From assembly GCA_945867875.1 (NCBI GenBank), contig CAMBJF010000129.1, positions 1 to 6,656 of the forward strand: a DNA stretch of 6,656 nt, in the 5' to 3' direction. Positions 6,628 through 6,656 of this stretch are shown here, piece by piece. A program made the position numbers and the translations under genes. Every line of letters starts with the position of its first letter. Position 1 is the stretch's first letter. The DNA comes from an uncultured Ruminococcus sp. GTDB lineage: Bacteria > Bacillota > Clostridia > Oscillospirales > Ruminococcaceae. Below the pieces are notes generated by a model. It did no database searches, was not told the origin of the DNA, and worked only from the letters and a program-made list of their open reading frames with translations.

Positions 6628-6656
6628 CTGTCTCTTATACACATCTCCGAGCCCAC
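6628..6656. other. Illumina Nextera adapter (sequencing artefact)
   Basis: Bases 6628-6646 are CTGTCTCTTATACACATCT, the 19-base Tn5 mosaic end used in Nextera libraries. The next ten bases, CCGAGCCCAC, continue exactly into the Nextera Read 2 adapter. All 29 bases match as I know the adapter, and it runs to the very end of the window. This is untrimmed library sequence, not genome. On the minus strand it is in frame with the GH44 gene and supplies a false ATG and the residues MYKRQ. Confidence 0.97.

Noticed and set aside
6628..6642. ATG at 6642-6640 as the start of the GH44 gene
   Set aside because: The codon and the next four (MYKRQ) lie entirely inside Nextera adapter sequence, and GH44 homology begins mid-domain right after it.

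Overview
The window looks like one end of a metagenomic contig from an anaerobic, Gram-positive, gut- or rumen-type Firmicute, probably Ruminococcus or a relative in the Oscillospiraceae. This rests on three things: a large Firmicutes-style FtsX permease with an extracellular coiled coil, strong GGAGG/sigma-A-type signals, and a GH44 beta-glycanase typical of plant-fibre degraders. The assignment is inferred from gene content, not from a marker gene.

Layout, left to right. Bases 1-104 hold the last 33 codons of an ABC transporter ATPase. Its permease follows 11 bases later (116-3253, +) and the two form one transporter operon. A 157-base gap then carries a near-consensus promoter and a terminator-like hairpin ahead of a SulP-family anion permease with a C-terminal STAS domain (3411-5045, +). 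A strong, probably bidirectional terminator (5062-5100) separates this gene from a convergent minus-strand gene (5098-6627). That gene is the 3' part of a GH44 endoglucanase/xyloglucanase, with a long acidic linker and a C-terminal membrane anchor in place of a dockerin or carbohydrate-binding module.

The last 29 bases (6628-6656) are not genomic. They match the Illumina Nextera transposase adapter (19-base mosaic end plus the start of the Read 2 tail). The apparent ATG start of the GH44 gene lies inside this adapter, so the gene is really 5'-truncated by the end of the assembly.

The three genetic units (ABC exporter-type transporter, anion permease, surface glycanase) show no clear common pathway. 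I see no RNA gene, mobile element or CRISPR array, and nothing that amounts to a new defence or metabolic system. The points most worth a second look are the adapter junction, the unusual architecture and DSEP active-site motif of the GH44 protein, and the hairpin in the SulP leader.
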